NCBI RefSeq assembly: GCF_029784135.1
Contig: NC_073746.1
Span: 300,025,614 to 300,089,613, forward strand
Direction of reading: 5' to 3'
Length of the DNA stretch: 64,000 nt
From: Toxorhynchites rutilus septentrionalis
Lineage: Eukaryota; Arthropoda; Insecta; Diptera; Culicidae
This document shows positions 23,206-36,655 of the stretch, piece after piece (the stretch's first letter is position 1; every line of letters starts with the position of its first letter). The position numbers and the translations under genes are program-made. The notes under the pieces were generated by a model. That model had not been told where the DNA came from and did no database searches. It saw nothing but the letters and a program-made list of their open reading frames with translations.

Positions 23206-25815
23206 TTTACGTCAAGAATACGAACATTTACGACCGTTTACGACTGTTCACGACGACCGCGCTTTATTTTTTAGCGATTTTATTTATAGTAAGATCTCAA
23301 ATATTTTCAAAAGTACTCTATCATTCTAATTTGGGTGAATACAAATTCACAAAATATATGGACGACGTAGATCTGATCAGCCGTTCTCTCGTGATGATGA
23401 ACTATACGTACGTGAAAAAAATTCTCTTTTATATATAAAGATTATTCAAAAATCAAAGAACCTAAATGACACTTTTGAGGAGAGCAAGTTATCTGATTTG
23501 GCTCTTAGTTTCTCACTTCCTTGAATGACTTGATTCATAAGAAATAGAAAATATTGGTGTAAGATGGAAATTTTTGAATCTGAGACACATGTTCTTTAAA
23601 AAAAGCGGATTATCTCTTCATAGCACTCTGAAGGCCTGTGCTTCCACATATTGTTTTGATATCCCAAATAAAAACTTTAGTCATTCTGAATTTCGTCGTT
23701 CCATTGTCCATTTCGATATTGGTTGAAAAATCCAAACTGATGGAAATACATGAATACAGACCAGAAATCTCGTTTAAATATTACTTCGAATGTTTTTATG
23801 AGTGTAGATTTCAAATCATGCGATACAGTTCGTTGTAACTGAATTGGATACATTCCAAGAACAGCCCAACGTTTTCGATCGAAAATTTGATATTTTCGAC
23901 TGCAAATCATATATTTTAACATTCATGGATTGATTTAGTTTTGATACGGGGAGCGGTGAAAATGTCGAATACGTGGTAAACCGAAGCAAGTCCAGATTCA
24001 ATGCGTTTCTCATGAAAAGAGCGACACGGAACAAACCTTCACACATACACACATATACATTCTTCGTTTCAATTAGCGTGATAATAACCACCAATTTGGA
24101 GCGACGCATGATTACAACCGCAGCAGCGCCACTTCTTGGACTTGGTCACCGGCGCTAACGAGGTCCACCTCCCAATTGCCCACTGAACGCGCAACGCACG
24201 CTCATGACACAAGGGTAATTGGCATCTACCCGACTAGGCTGACCGTCAGACCTCAATTATAGGGAACTGAACGGCTGGAAGTGATTGTTCTTCCACCGTG
24301 CGCGGTGTCAAAATTGGGCAAGTTCCCACCGCGCGGGAGACTCGCCCAGGTAATTGTAGGAAGCGATGACTCAATCGATTGTGCACTTCCGATAACTTCG
24401 ATTTTGTACGCCATGCGCGCGCAAATTATTGCTTACGCTTCGCCTTGTCGCCATACGTGTCGACTAAAACAAACAAACAAAAAACTTCTTAAGTATGATG
24501 GACGCACAACTATTCGAATTCTGGGACCGTGATTCAAACAGTAGATTCGCTTCGGTGGCTCGTCTATGCCACAGAACCTGCCGTCGGTACCGGAAGCCAT
24601 TCTGCTCCAAATACTGTCTCCATTTTTTTTCTCCCTCACTTTGTCATAATACATTCTTTTTTTTTCTTCCTTCGTTTGGACTTTATCCAACTGTGCAGAA
24701 AAGCGTGAAAAGCTGCGACTTGTCCGCTACAGCCGCGTGGTTTCCTAGCGAGCGTCCGGCGTCAAGAAGCACCATTAAACATTAGCTTATGGCCATACAT
24801 TACCCAGCTTGGGGGCTCTTCCGCCACGGTCGGGCGCGTTTTATGGTCTCCGGCCGAGATATGACATCGCGAGACAAAATGTCCATCTAAATTCATAAAT
24901 TTAATCTTTTCTCGTCGCTCGAGTTTTGCATTTTCTTTTCCATTTTTTTTCTGCGCGAAGCTTTTGTTTTTTTTTTGTTTTCTGCTTGCAGTGTGTGATT
25001 GTCACGTTTCGGTTGCTTGATTTTTTCACCGTCTAGTCTGAGGTGTATAATCGAAAACGAGACGCTCTCCACAATATGTGTGGCAGTGGTTTGAATAAAA
25101 CATATTTCTGGATGGGCTGGGTGGTGAAGGGTGCCAAGGCATGGAAGGACCCACCCGGGAGGGCGGATCTAGGCGGGTCGTGTGCGAGTGTGAACGACCG
25201 AGCCCATAATGTAAGCGAACTGAGCCCATAAATTAGTGCGACTTTCAACAGCTGACAAAGATTGAATTTCTCGACCATATCGCACGGTGGTCATAAAATA
25301 TGACGATAACTTATTCGACTGCTGCGGTGTGCGCGGGCCCCCTTTCGGGAGGCGTATATCTGGGTGATGATATCCTAGTCGGACTAATGCTTGTTCGTAC
25401 TTATCTTGTGACAATTTTAATTATTATTGTACATTTAGAACATTCGTCTGTAAGTTCTGGCTAGCTCAATGGTACTGATTTGTATAATTACCTCAGGGTC
25501 GGCTCTTACCTAGGAACGAAGTGAACTCACGAATACAACGGAAGCTGTTGGTGATTGATCTGACTGAGAATTTGTAATAAGAACGGAATGGTAAATATTT
25601 TTTTAATTTTTTTTAATTATATGTTTTTTTTTCTATTCAGGTTAGTGGGTTAGAATATCGTTGCGGCGAACAGGAACAGGTTGAATCCAGGACTCGCTGA
25701 CAACCGGCGTATTCTCAGAGGTACCTCCTTCGTCGTCTGGTTCCTGCGAGGAGGGTGAATGTTGCTCGGCGTGTACGGTTCCTAGGACTTGCAACTATTT
25801 CTGCTTTTATTTCCG
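23206..25815. other. Stretch without a recognised gene
   Basis: AT-rich to about 24090, then less AT-rich and single-copy in this window up to 25330 (for example the GC-rich 24130-24480). Several overlapping open frames (24281-24785, 25026-25414) lack recognisable domains or repeats. It may be intronic or regulatory DNA of a gene outside the window. Confidence 0.45.
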
Positions 25816-25840
25816 CTCGCGCTTCACTTTTTTTTTTTTT

Positions 25841-26732
25841 ATTGATCATAACCTAACTTATTTAATATAATTCCTAATACTATAACAGAGGTATGGGTTT
25901 CCTTGCAGTGTGGCTTAACATATTGTTTTGTTTCGGGCAATTATGTACAGAGAATGATTGACGAGGGAAACAGGAAAAATTGAAAAAAACCTGTTGCACG
26001 AACTGAACAGAAGGGGGATAGCATGAGAGGGAAAATTTCTATATTACAGTTGGACCTGCACTAGATTTGATATGAGAGTGTTTTCAGACATCGAGCATCC
26101 TGTCCAAAATTTATGCAACAGTCTCAACGTCCATTCGGATACTGGTTCGATATGTGCCAGTTTATGTAGATCGTCAGTGGGGTAGTTGAATTCAAGATTT
26201 AGCATCATCTTGAGTATCTTGTTTTGTCGATATTGAAGGTTTTTCTGTCGACTGCGCGCACATCTGTGCCAGGCTGGAAATCCGTACGTTATCATTGGAC
26301 GAAGTATGAGTTTGTACAGTAAAAGTTTGTTCGTAATGCTTAGTCTTGAACGTCGACTGATTAGTGGGTAGAGCATTTTCAATAGTTTGTCACATTTGAT
26401 AAGGGAAGTGGCTATGTGCTTGTCAAACTTTAGCTTTTGGTCTAGAATCAACCCAAGATATTTAGCTTGAACAGGATGTCCAAATACAGTAACTTCCGAT
26501 TGTGGCAAATATATTGGACTGCGTCGTCGTGTAAAAAATATCGCTTGTGTTTTAGATGGATTGACCTTCATTTTCCAACGTCGTTGAAACTCCTCAAGTG
26601 CATTCTGAGCATTTTGTAGCTGGTCTATAATCTTTTGTGGGTTTTTATCTACAGCAATGTAGCCCGTGTCATCAGCGAAAAAATAGTAGCTGATACCATC
26701 CACTCGTGGTACATCAGAGACGAAAATGTTCA
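25841..26732 (-). mobile_element. 5'-truncated jockey-type LINE with target-site duplication
   Basis: CTCGCGCTTCAC followed by a T-run is found at 25816-25840 and again at 26733-26757, directly flanking the element. On the minus strand the insertion starts within the RT palm and ends at the poly(A) (seen as T on the plus strand). This is the clearest LINE target duplication in the window. Confidence 0.93.
26044..26732 (-). pseudogene. Jockey-type reverse transcriptase, C-terminal part
   Basis: The frame opens just before the catalytic motif (YYFFADDTGYIAV), continues through FQRRWKMKVNPSKTQAIFFT, the thumb motif AKYLGLILDQKLKFDKHI and LLLYKLILRPMITYGFPAWH, and ends normally near the 3' end. 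Everything N-terminal of FADD is missing because of 5' truncation. The first codons at 26733-26769 belong to the flanking target duplication and not to the element. Confidence 0.9.
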
Positions 26733-26757
26733 CTCGCGCTTCACTTTTTTTTTTTTT

Positions 26758-27217
26758 GAAATAGAACAACTTTCATTTTCCTTCGATCGGTATTGTCTAT
26801 TCGACGATCCGTGAGCTTAGACCGATTCAAGCCTTTCGAATCTTCCTTTTACTTTTCTCTCTCTTCCATCCCATCTCTCTACCAACTTTCTCTCTCTCCC
26901 CTATGCCTCCTCTACTCCTTTTTGTCGTCCTTTAGGACCAAAAAGATCCAAATCCATTGTTTGGTTGACATCGTGCAATACCTTACACGTAGGTAGGTGA
27001 AGAGAGGATTTGGGTAGGTATTAGTATGATTATGGGATCTAAACTCCCTCTTCGACTCGTATTACCATATGGTTTATGGTTATATTTTTTGCGGTTTTTT
27101 AACCGTAACACGTCCTACATATTGATTTCAAATTCTCTTCGGACCATAGGGCTATACACCCACTTCTCTATATTCAACAGGACTCATTTAACGGTGGTGG
27201 ATCACACCATTGAGGAA
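26758..27217. other. Stretch without a recognised gene
   Basis: Unique text between the LINE and the Tc1-type element with a TC-rich part at 26850-26915. No domain or repeat recognised. Confidence 0.4.
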
Positions 27218-27219
27218 TA

Positions 27220-28503
27220 AAGGGTGTGTCACATCAAATTGCATCACGGAAAAAACGCTGTAGAAATTTAATTTTTAGGAATTATATCTTCAGCTTTCGC
27301 TTATAATCAGATAAGAGTGTATAGATCACGTTGGCCATACTTCACTGTCAATTTTTCGTAAATTTGGAAAAATGTCGTCGAACGAAACAGAGCGTCGTGA
27401 ATTAATCCTGTGCACTCATTTCGAGAATCCGGAGTTGTCACATCGGGACATCGGTAAGATGCTGGGAATCGTCCAATCCACGGTCAGCAGAGTACTAAAA
27501 CGATACTTCGAGAACCTAACCATCGACCGGAAGGTGAGGAACGGCAAAAATGGATGCTCCGTCAGTGAAAAAGATCACAAGCGCGTAGTTAAGCAGTTTA
27601 GACGTGATCCGAGAAGTTCGGTCCGGGATGTCGCCAATAAGCTGAATTTGTCAAGTTCATTCGTCCAGCGGACCAAGCAGCGGGAGGGCCTGCGTACATA
27701 CAAGGTTCAGAAAGCTCCTATCCGCGACGAAAGGCAAAACATGGTGGGGAAGACGCGAGCCCGGAAGCTGTACTCCGAAATGCGGACGAAGCCGGACGAC
27801 GAAACCTACGTCAAAGCGGACTTTCGTCAGCTGCCGGGCCTGTTGTTCTTCTCCGCAGAGGACAAATTCAGCGTTCCGGAGGAGATTCGCAAGCAGAAAC
27901 TATCCAAGTTTGCCAAAAAGTACATGGTGTGGCAAGCGATCTGCTCTTGCGGAAAGCGGAGCGCCCCCTTCGTGATGACCGGCACGGTAAACGGGAAGGT
28001 TTACCTTAAGGAGTGCCTACAGAAGCGCTTACTATTACTATTGAAGCAGCACGAGGGCCCGACCATCTTCTGGCCGGATCTCGCTTCGTGCCACTATTCA
28101 AAGGACGTGTTGGAGTGGTACGAAGCCAACGGGGTCACCTTCGTGCCAAAGGAAATGAACCCGCCCAACGCGCCGGAGCTTCGCTCAATAGAAAAATATT
28201 GGGCGATTATGAAGCAGGCCCTCCGGAAGAACCCAAAAGTTGTCAAATCGGAGGCGGACTACAAGAGAAAATGGATTTCTGTTCAAAAAAAAACTACAAC
28301 CTGACGTTGTACAGAACCTTATGGACGGGGTAAAGAGGAAGGTGCGAGCATACGGGCTTGGGCTCGAAGTATGAATAAAAAGAAAATGCCAAAAGTTGTT
28401 TAATAGTTTTTATTTTACTGTCTAAAATTTTCAAAAGGATCGGACTACTGAGCGAATTTTTACAGCGTTTTTTCCGTGATGCAATTTGATGTGACACACC
28501 CTT
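27220..28503 (+). mobile_element. DD37E Tc1/mariner-like transposon, copy 2
   Basis: 1284 bp, same inverted repeats as copy 1 (AAGGGTGTGTCACATCAAAT at the left), TA at 27218-27219 and 28504-28505. It is 13 bp shorter than copy 1, explained by a 15-bp coding deletion and a 2-bp longer A tract. Confidence 0.94.
27372..28374 (+). pseudogene. DD37E transposase, nearly intact copy
   Basis: It starts with ATG at 27372 (MSSNETERRELIL), keeps the helix-turn-helix region, the first Asp (PDDETYVKADF), the second (WPDLASCHY) and the catalytic Glu 37 residues later (RSIEKYW). Two lesions are visible against copy 1. Five codons just before the first catalytic Asp (HCLVM in copy 1) are deleted. A nine-A tract at about 28285-28293 shifts the frame so that translation stops at 28304; the normal C-terminus, ending at 28372-28374, is in another frame. 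Copy 1 has seven A at the same place, and eight would keep the frame. Activity is therefore unlikely, but this is the better-preserved of the two. Confidence 0.92.
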
Positions 28504-28505
28504 TA

Positions 28506-29465
28506 TGGCGGTTCCTTCGGCTGAAGGAGGCCAGGATGATAGCTTAGGATTTAGGATGTGGCTTGCACTGGAGAATTAAATAACACTTTGGATAACTACT
28601 AAACACAGGATTTATTGTCGCGATCTTTCACACTTGATAGTTGGATTTGGAATGATATTTATTTGGTAGGGATCTTCTCGTTCGTTGTTCATTGGTGTTC
28701 GTTACATTTTATGCTGTATTTCGGATTTTGCTGCTGGTTGTAGTTGTATCATGCACTACACACTGCATTTAGGATGGGAGGGAGTGATTTGGATGGGAAT
28801 AAGGATAGGGATGGACATTGGAATCTATTTCATGGGACACTTGCTCCACATTCGCGTTGTCGGTCGCGAACAAACGGAATTCGCAAATTTTGCGTGATCG
28901 GGTATTGGAGTTCTATATGCAATAATTCATTCGTTTCGTAAGATTTACCCCTCATAAGCACATAACATAAAATACGTGATACCTGTCCCTCTTTGTGGCA
29001 TTTGTTAGAAAACTTAATTTAGAACTGAGGCAAGGGATAGTATTTCCAAACAAGAAGTGGATTTGTGGTTGCTCTAAGTGAACTAATTTTACACTCTAAA
29101 AACCTTAACTGACAACTGATTGATATTGTCAATATGCGTGAGATGTCTCAAAAAAGCTGAGAATAAATATTGTTTATATCTTCTGTAATGTTATTTATGT
29201 CCACATCGTAAACAGCAAAAAACACATTTATTTTTCACTTACAACAGTATTCACGATATTAATGTTTGGAACTCATTGATAATAAACAGAATAAGATATA
29301 AATAAAATAAGATGATAAAGTACTTAAATGGGCAAATAAGTTAATTCGATTTTTATCGAAATAAATTGAGTTGATTTACGGACTATTGGAAATGAATGTA
29401 AGCCTGAAACATGACATTAAAAAATGATTTTCAGTCAAAATATTTCCAGTTTCAAGAAGATTTTT
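28506..29465. other. Stretch without a recognised gene
   Basis: AT-rich, only short open frames (for example 28685-28897), no domain or repeat recognised. It could be part of an LTR or unique DNA. Confidence 0.4.
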
Positions 29466-31620
29466 TTTTTAATTTGAACTCTTAAGAACGAAAGATTATC
29501 TGTTTGCCGGTCTTTTGTCTTTTGATATATATTATGACAAAAATAAATAGTTCTCCGGAATGGCTTTTCAAGAAGTCATTGCACAATGGTCCAGGAGGTG
29601 CATTTAAGTGGAAAATAGCATTTAGAGCTCTACGGTTATTCTCTAGACGAAAACTGTCTTCGACAAAGTTGTTACATATGATAAAGCGCTCATTTTTATG
29701 TTATCAAAAATAGGGAGACCAAAATTGTCGATGAATTAAAAAATATAACTTTCTTTTCTTTATAGATGGAGGTAAACATAGTTCAACAATATTGTAGTCC
29801 CAGTCCCAGTCATCTTTGTAGTACAAAGTTTTTTTCTATCTCTTGAAATAACCGATATAGCGCCTTTTTTCGAAGTTGCGTTGGGGTCATAATGAAAAAA
29901 AAAGTTTTTTGTCCTAACTTTTTAATTTCAAATTCTATATACAAACAGTCTTCGAAAAACTTTTAGAGCTTACTAATACAAACGTTTTGCTATGCAGAAC
30001 TTGTCAATATCTCAACTTCACTCAAAGTTATTGATATTTCTTCGCAAAAAAATACGCTCTCTGCAATTGCCTGTTATTCTTCCTGGGGCAAACATAAACT
30101 AAGTTTATTGGCGGCATTTGAAAGAACATAGTTCACTCTACATAATGTGTGATTTTCAAAACTATGTTATTTTTCGTGTTTGGGTAAATTAAAATTGAAA
30201 TCATCGCAAAATGTTGAACTGATAAGCTCTAAAAGTCGTACCAAGGCTGTTTTGATGTAGGATTTAAAATAAAAAGTTAGCGCAAAAAAAACATTTTTTC
30301 ATGGTCACCCTAATGCAACTTAGAATAAAAGCGCTAGATCGATTATATTAAAAGATAGAAAAAGTTTTGTGCTACAAAGTTATTTGAAATAATTGGGGCT
30401 ACAACATTGTCGAACTATGTTTATCTTTATCTATAAAGATAAGAAAGTTAGATTTCATCGAAAGTTTTGGTCACCCTATTTTTGATAACATAAAAATGAG
30501 CGCTCTATTATATGTAACAACTTTGTCGAAGACAGTTTACGTCTAAAGAATAAATATCTCCCACAAAGTTGTTTTTAACTAAATTACATTAGGGTTACCA
30601 TGAACAAACGGTTTTTTACTATAACTTTTATATTTAAAATTTTACATCGAAATTGTCTTCGTACGACTTTTACAGCTTATCAATTCCAACATTTGTAGAT
30701 GTAGAACTTGTCAATATCTTAATCCTGCTCAAAGTTATTGATGAGTTTTCACCCAAAAACTCATGATTTCAATTTTAATTTAGTCAAATGCAAAAAATAA
30801 CATATCTTCGAAAATCACATATTATATGGAATGAAATTTGTTCTTTCAAATTCCGTCAACAAACATTTTTCATGTTTGCCCCAGAAAGAATGGCAAGCAA
30901 TTGAAGAGAGCGTATTTTTATGGAAGAAATATCAATAACTTTGAGTGAACTTGAGATATTGACAAATTCTGCATCGTAAAATGTTTGTATCAGTATGTTC
31001 TAAAAGTCTGTCGAAGACAGTTTGTATATAGAATTTGAAATATAAAAGTAAGAGCAAAAAAAAACAGTTTTTTTTATTGGTGACCCCAACGCAACGTAGG
31101 AAAAAGGCGCTATATCGGTTATTTCAAGAGATAGAAAAAAACTTTGTTTTACAAAGATGTCTGACGGCGCCAGTGGTTGTATGGTTAGCGTAACAGCCTC
31201 ACAATCCGATCGGCCTGGGTTCAATCCCAGCTGGCGTCGTTGGGATTTTCTGAGGCGAAAAATCTCTGGTTACGTCTTCCTTCGGAGCGGAAGTAAAAGA
31301 AGTTGGCCCGGCTCATGAGTTGTTGAGTCTGATAGGTAGGAACAGGTGGAGTCGCCTCCCTGATGTCGGTGATTGGCACTAAAGTGGCGGAAATAGGCCG
31401 ACGAAAAATAAGCGAAGATAAAAAAAAAAAAAAAAAAAGATGTCTCAAATAACTGGGACTACAATATTGTCAAACTATGTTTACCTTTATCTATAGAGAT
31501 AAGAAAGTTTTATTTTGTTTCATCTAAAATGTTGGTCATCCTATTTTTGTAATCATATGTAACTTTTTCGTATTTAAAGTTTTAAAAACAAAACATTATC
31601 CGTTGGTTGGTCTCTTGAGG
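29466..31620. repeat. Array of alternating inverted modules (tandem palindromes)
   Basis: A module of about 300-400 bp, recognisable by 'tcaaagttattgat', 'agaacttgtcaatatct' and 'gcgctatatcggttattt'-like text, occurs four times in alternating orientation: about 29700-30060 (+), 30190-30480 (-), 30590-30760 (+) and 30760-31150 (-). Two hairpins thus lie side by side. The outer edges share a direct repeat ('attatc(t/c)gtttg.tggtct' near 29490 and 31605). No coding capacity. A SINE (31163-31435) interrupts the last module. Confidence 0.8.
31163..31435 (+). mobile_element. tRNA-derived SINE with target-site duplication
   Basis: AAAGATGTCT occurs directly before (31153-31162) and after (31436-31445, overlapping the A-tail). 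The head can be folded as a tRNA: acceptor GCGCCAG with CTGGCGT, A-box-like TGGTTGTATGGTTAGCG, and B box GGGTTCAATCCCAGC. A ~170-nt unrelated body follows and then an A-run (31420-31438). It would be transcribed by RNA polymerase III and moved by a LINE. Confidence 0.93.
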
Positions 31621-31621
31621 C

Positions 31622-32447
31622 AAACGGACTCACAGACATAGGAATAAAAACAAGTTTAGTTACCATGATGTTGATGTTCATTCCACTGGGGTTCATTGAC
31701 AGTGTTGTTTCATATTTATCGACTCTCGCTTGAGCAGTACGTTATCAATACAAGGAAGGCAGAAATTCTCCGAATTTGAATGTCGTGAACGTGAATATTT
31801 TCAGCACTGCCAGCAACGGAAACAGCCATCACATATCAGACGATCCAGAATCCTAGAACATGAACAATCCCACGATCCAAGATCAGACTAAACAATCATT
31901 TATTTAATTTCCACAGAGGAGACCCCGGTATGGAAGGTCGAAAAAATGGTTTTTTCTGCAACCTTATGTCCTCAGAAATGTTGTCCAAAAAAGATTTTTA
32001 TTACGTAAAATGTTTAGCTTTGCGAATCACCATTTGTATATATGAAAACATTTACATTTGAAGAAATTGGTATTATTCAATTGAATATTATTGGGAGGGG
32101 GTATAAGTGTTAAGACATTTGCTGCAGCTATTTCGCACGGCTATCTGAAAAAGGATTCTAGAGCAGTTAAAACTGTTACATATGATCCGAAAAAGATCTA
32201 ACCATGATCCGAAAAAGATGCAATCGTATACATCATTCGCAGTTGCAGATTGTGTTTGAGTGGAAATATTACGAAATTCATATAGAAATGGTGAAATAAA
32301 GTTCAGCACTACATTTTTAAGTTATCAAATAACATGAAGTAAAAAATTTCATTCAAATTTGACCAAATTTAAAGCTGCTTTCTGACTGCTGATCTGGTAC
32401 CGATCAATTTGTCTACCTGAATCATACCCAGACGTTGACACTATACA
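31622..32447. other. Stretch without a recognised gene
   Basis: AT-rich, short open frames only. The text just left of the Helitron ('gttatcaaataacatgaagtaaaaaatttcattcaaa' region, 32318-32355) resembles 12450-12490, so another dispersed repeat probably ends here. Confidence 0.4.
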
Positions 32448-33632
<1,185 letters not shown>

Positions 33633-33639
33633 TAAAATA

Positions 33640-34345
33640 TATATGTTTAGGATTTACGTTGAAAAACATTATCGCTACGTTTTGTGTTAACCCACATGTC
33701 TTCAATTTTTTTTCAACGTTACTCCTAAACATATATTTTTACAATGATGATGCTTTTGGAAACGTTGTGGAAAATTATAAGCTAATTAAAAAAAAAATCA
33801 TGATCATGGCGGTATAACAATAAAATATTTCTTTTAATATCTTGAGAATGGCTACATTTAGAATATGAAATGAAAATTCATAAAAATTCGATGTTCCGCA
33901 AAGTTCGTCAAACATAGTTTTACCATATTGGACTCATTTTTTAAATTTTCTATATGACTTCTGTTTTATATGAAACAAATTAAAAAAAATTAAAAATATG
34001 TTTTCTAGATATTGCAAATTAAAGTTCTTTTTGTGAATTAAAAAAAATATGAATTTTTTTCCTCAGTGTACATTTTTTCACGTTTGAACATCAATACTTT
34101 GAAACTCTTTCTAAGACACTATTTCGGTAGGACTCATATTTTTTTAGATATAAATTATCGAAGATTTCTCTTACTAAAATCGATACGCCCATTTCAAAAG
34201 TTACACTTGAGTTAAAACATTCACAATTGCTGTGGACAATTAATATGTCCTCCAACTCAAACGGAATACAAACTTTCATTCGAATCAAAAATACTCATGT
34301 TTTGTCATTTGTCCATTTCATTTGGAATTGCTCCGCATAAGTTCT
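33640..34345 (+). repeat. Dispersed repeat, related to 56100-58740
   Basis: The text from 'aacgttactcctaaacatat' (about 33712) through 'aaaagttacacttgag' (34196) to 'catttggaattgctc' (34332) is found again in two pieces on the right: reverse-complemented at 56100-56460 and direct at 57985-58740. It has no coding capacity and no clear termini. Confidence 0.75.
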
Positions 34346-34392
34346 TTTACAGTACTACATACTGCATCTGCCTGATATACAAATAAGATGTA

Positions 34393-34510
34393 CAGTGAAA
34401 ACTTTCTATAGTGACATCGCAAGGGACCGTCGTTATAGGGAATTGTCGCTATAAGAGATTGTCGTTATAGAGAGCTTAGATGTTGCTATAAGGAGAGAAA
34501 CGCTCAAGCT
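34393..34510 (+). repeat. Pogo/Tigger-like terminal sequence (one end only)
   Basis: TACAGTGAAAACTTTCTATA is followed by several repeats of 'gtcgttatag' / 'gtcgctataag', the layout of pogo-like termini. No matching right end was found. Confidence 0.4.
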
Positions 34511-34972
34511 CACGCAAAACAATCGTATTATATTAGAAACAAAAGCAAGTGATGTCTAACCATCTTGAAACAAAAAACATTAAACAATGAATATGAAATT
34601 CAGATCATTCTCCCGATACAAAATTTTCTCTAGATAGAAAAAAATAGTAAATTTTTAATTGTTTTTTTTTTGTTAATAAACCAGCATAGATAATCTGGAA
34701 AGCATCTGCTTGCTGGGTGGGCTTATAGTTTCATTGTTGAATGCTCTGTCAGGCCCTGATTTAATAAATTAAATATACTAATTGAACATCATTGAAGCCA
34801 ATATTCTTACCCTTTTCACGACTCTAGTCCATATTTTTTTATGTTGAATGAATTCGCATTGTGCGGCATTTGAATTCATTAGACAATGTTGTCTTTTAAG
34901 TGCCATCCAAGAAGAAGATACATACATTCAATACACATTTGGATGAAATATGCTGCGTATAACTGGCATATA

Positions 34973-35210
34973 CAGGTCAGACTCGATTATCCGGAACTTT
35001 AGACTCGATTATCCGGAATATTTTATTTTTGATTTCCGGAAATTTTGAATAATTTGTATAATAATTCTGTATTGAATAGCTAATATGGGTATTAAAAGAA
35101 AGAACTTGACTAGTAGAGAGCAGTTATTTATGAAAAATGCAAATCCAAGATGGCGCCATATTTTTTTTTTCATGAAAGAGCTTGACTAGTAGAACACAAA
35201 AAAATATATA
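34973..35210 (+). mobile_element. Truncated left end of the fold-back family
   Basis: After TA it begins CAGGTCAGACTCGATTATCC and runs through 'atgcaaatccaagatggcg', the same order as the left end of the element at 47052-49086. It stops after about 240 bp. Confidence 0.8.
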
Positions 35211-35589
35211 TTTCAGATATAGCATATTTGATGAAGAAATGTAACCTTTCAACGTTAAGTTGAAGTTTAAGTGGCTATCACATGTACAGTGGGGTAAAAC
35301 TCGTGATTTTCGAAGATTTTGCTTGAATTTCCACCAGGAATTGTTTATATCGATATTGCAACCAAATTAGGAAAGATAGAAGTTGTGCGTCGAAGAACAA
35401 ATTGTGGAGCGATAAAGAACTTCATTTTAATTGATAGAAACAATATAGTTTAATATAAATTTTTAGGATAAAATTAATAATAACACATTAAAAACTATTA
35501 ACTTTTAAGTGTTTCACTTCCAAAATGTTATTAAAATTCACTAATTTAGTAGTTCCACTATTATATCCTGTACTAAATTTTCTCATTAT
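35211..35589. other. Stretch without a recognised gene
   Basis: AT-rich, nothing recognised. Confidence 0.4.
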
Positions 35590-35815
35590 TCAAATGGAGG
35601 CATCAGAATCGTCTTCCGTAGCGTTCAAATGAAACACAAATTTCTGCATTACTCGAGAATTAATCAATCAAATGAAACCAAATTTGGCATATGGAGGTTT
35701 TAGAGTGCAATAAGTGTTTATACGGTGGTTAGACACTCCACAGAATGCTAAATAACTCGAGTGGGCTCCCATACATATAATTTTTGGGCGGGACGAAGTT
35801 TGCCGGGCCAGCTAG
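35590..35815 (+). mobile_element. Helitron 3'-end fragment
   Basis: It contains one subterminal unit ('aaatttctgcattactcgagaatt', 'taga gtgcaataa') and the terminal GACGAAGTTTGCCGGGCCAGCTAG. It is the same family as the two Helitrons above, truncated at the 5' side. Confidence 0.82.
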
Positions 35816-36109
35816 TTACTTATATTTTCACTAAAACACAATCAGCAACCAGGGAAAACTTATCCGGTTCAATCTCTTTCATATCATATGTACGAATTTT
35901 AAGCACTCTAGAATTATATTCCAAACAGACGTGCGAGATAGATGCTGCTTGATAATTCAAACGAACAAAGTTCGAATCCCGTCGGACTCATTTTGAACAT
36001 TTTTATCTTTCTCCCATTATTAGTGGATTGAATAATTTTTGTTTCTACAAACACAAATGTTCTCATACAGCCATTCCATTCCATGCCTTTAAAAAGCAAT
36101 TAAAAAAAA

Positions 36110-36395
36110 CGAAAAACAAGCATCTCTGATACCGAGATATGTTATGTAAAAAATCCTCAGCCTTCAAGATAAAAAATTTAAAAAAATAGCTCCCTCTAGT
36201 TCAAAGCCATGAAAACAATAAAAAACGGCTACGATTAATATTAAATATCTTTTATTAATAGGCAAGCCCATTGGTTTCAATTTCATACGTCGATCATCTA
36301 AATTGGTTTAGTGGTTCAAAAGTTATGAATTTTTGAAAAAGTCGTTTTTGGGAAAAAGTGAAGAAAAAAATATTTTTCGGACCACCTTCGTTCCA
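36110..36395. repeat. Fragment related to the fold-back element at 54620-55421
   Basis: Shares 'gatatgttatgtaaaaaat', 'ctcagc(c/t)ttca' and the 'cgatcatctaaattggtttag' context with 54930-55330. No termini seen except a possible one near 36385. Confidence 0.55.
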
Positions 36396-36655
36396 AACAA
36401 CCTATACAATAACCAAATCACGCAATGGACATTAACATATACTGGAAAACTCTTATCAATCTTTGTTCAAATTCAAAGATGAGCAATTTTGTTGATATCT
36501 TTTATCCGTTCAATTAAATCGTATGATAATTCATATATCAACCTAAACATTCCCACCTTCGGTAATGCAAACATGAGTAGAATGTACAATTTTTTTTGTA
36601 CATATTGCAAACTGCCCTACATTTCTACCAGTGGTGAGTATATTTTACTCGGTAA

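Noticed and set aside
24281..25414. Open frames in less AT-rich DNA
   Set aside because: Overlapping on both strands, no recognisable motif; more likely unique non-coding sequence.
31163..31240. tRNA gene candidate
   Set aside because: The tRNA-like head is part of a SINE with A-tail and direct target duplications.
35960..35995. B-box-like GTTCGAATCCC
   Set aside because: No A box at a suitable distance and the flanking bases do not form a T stem.
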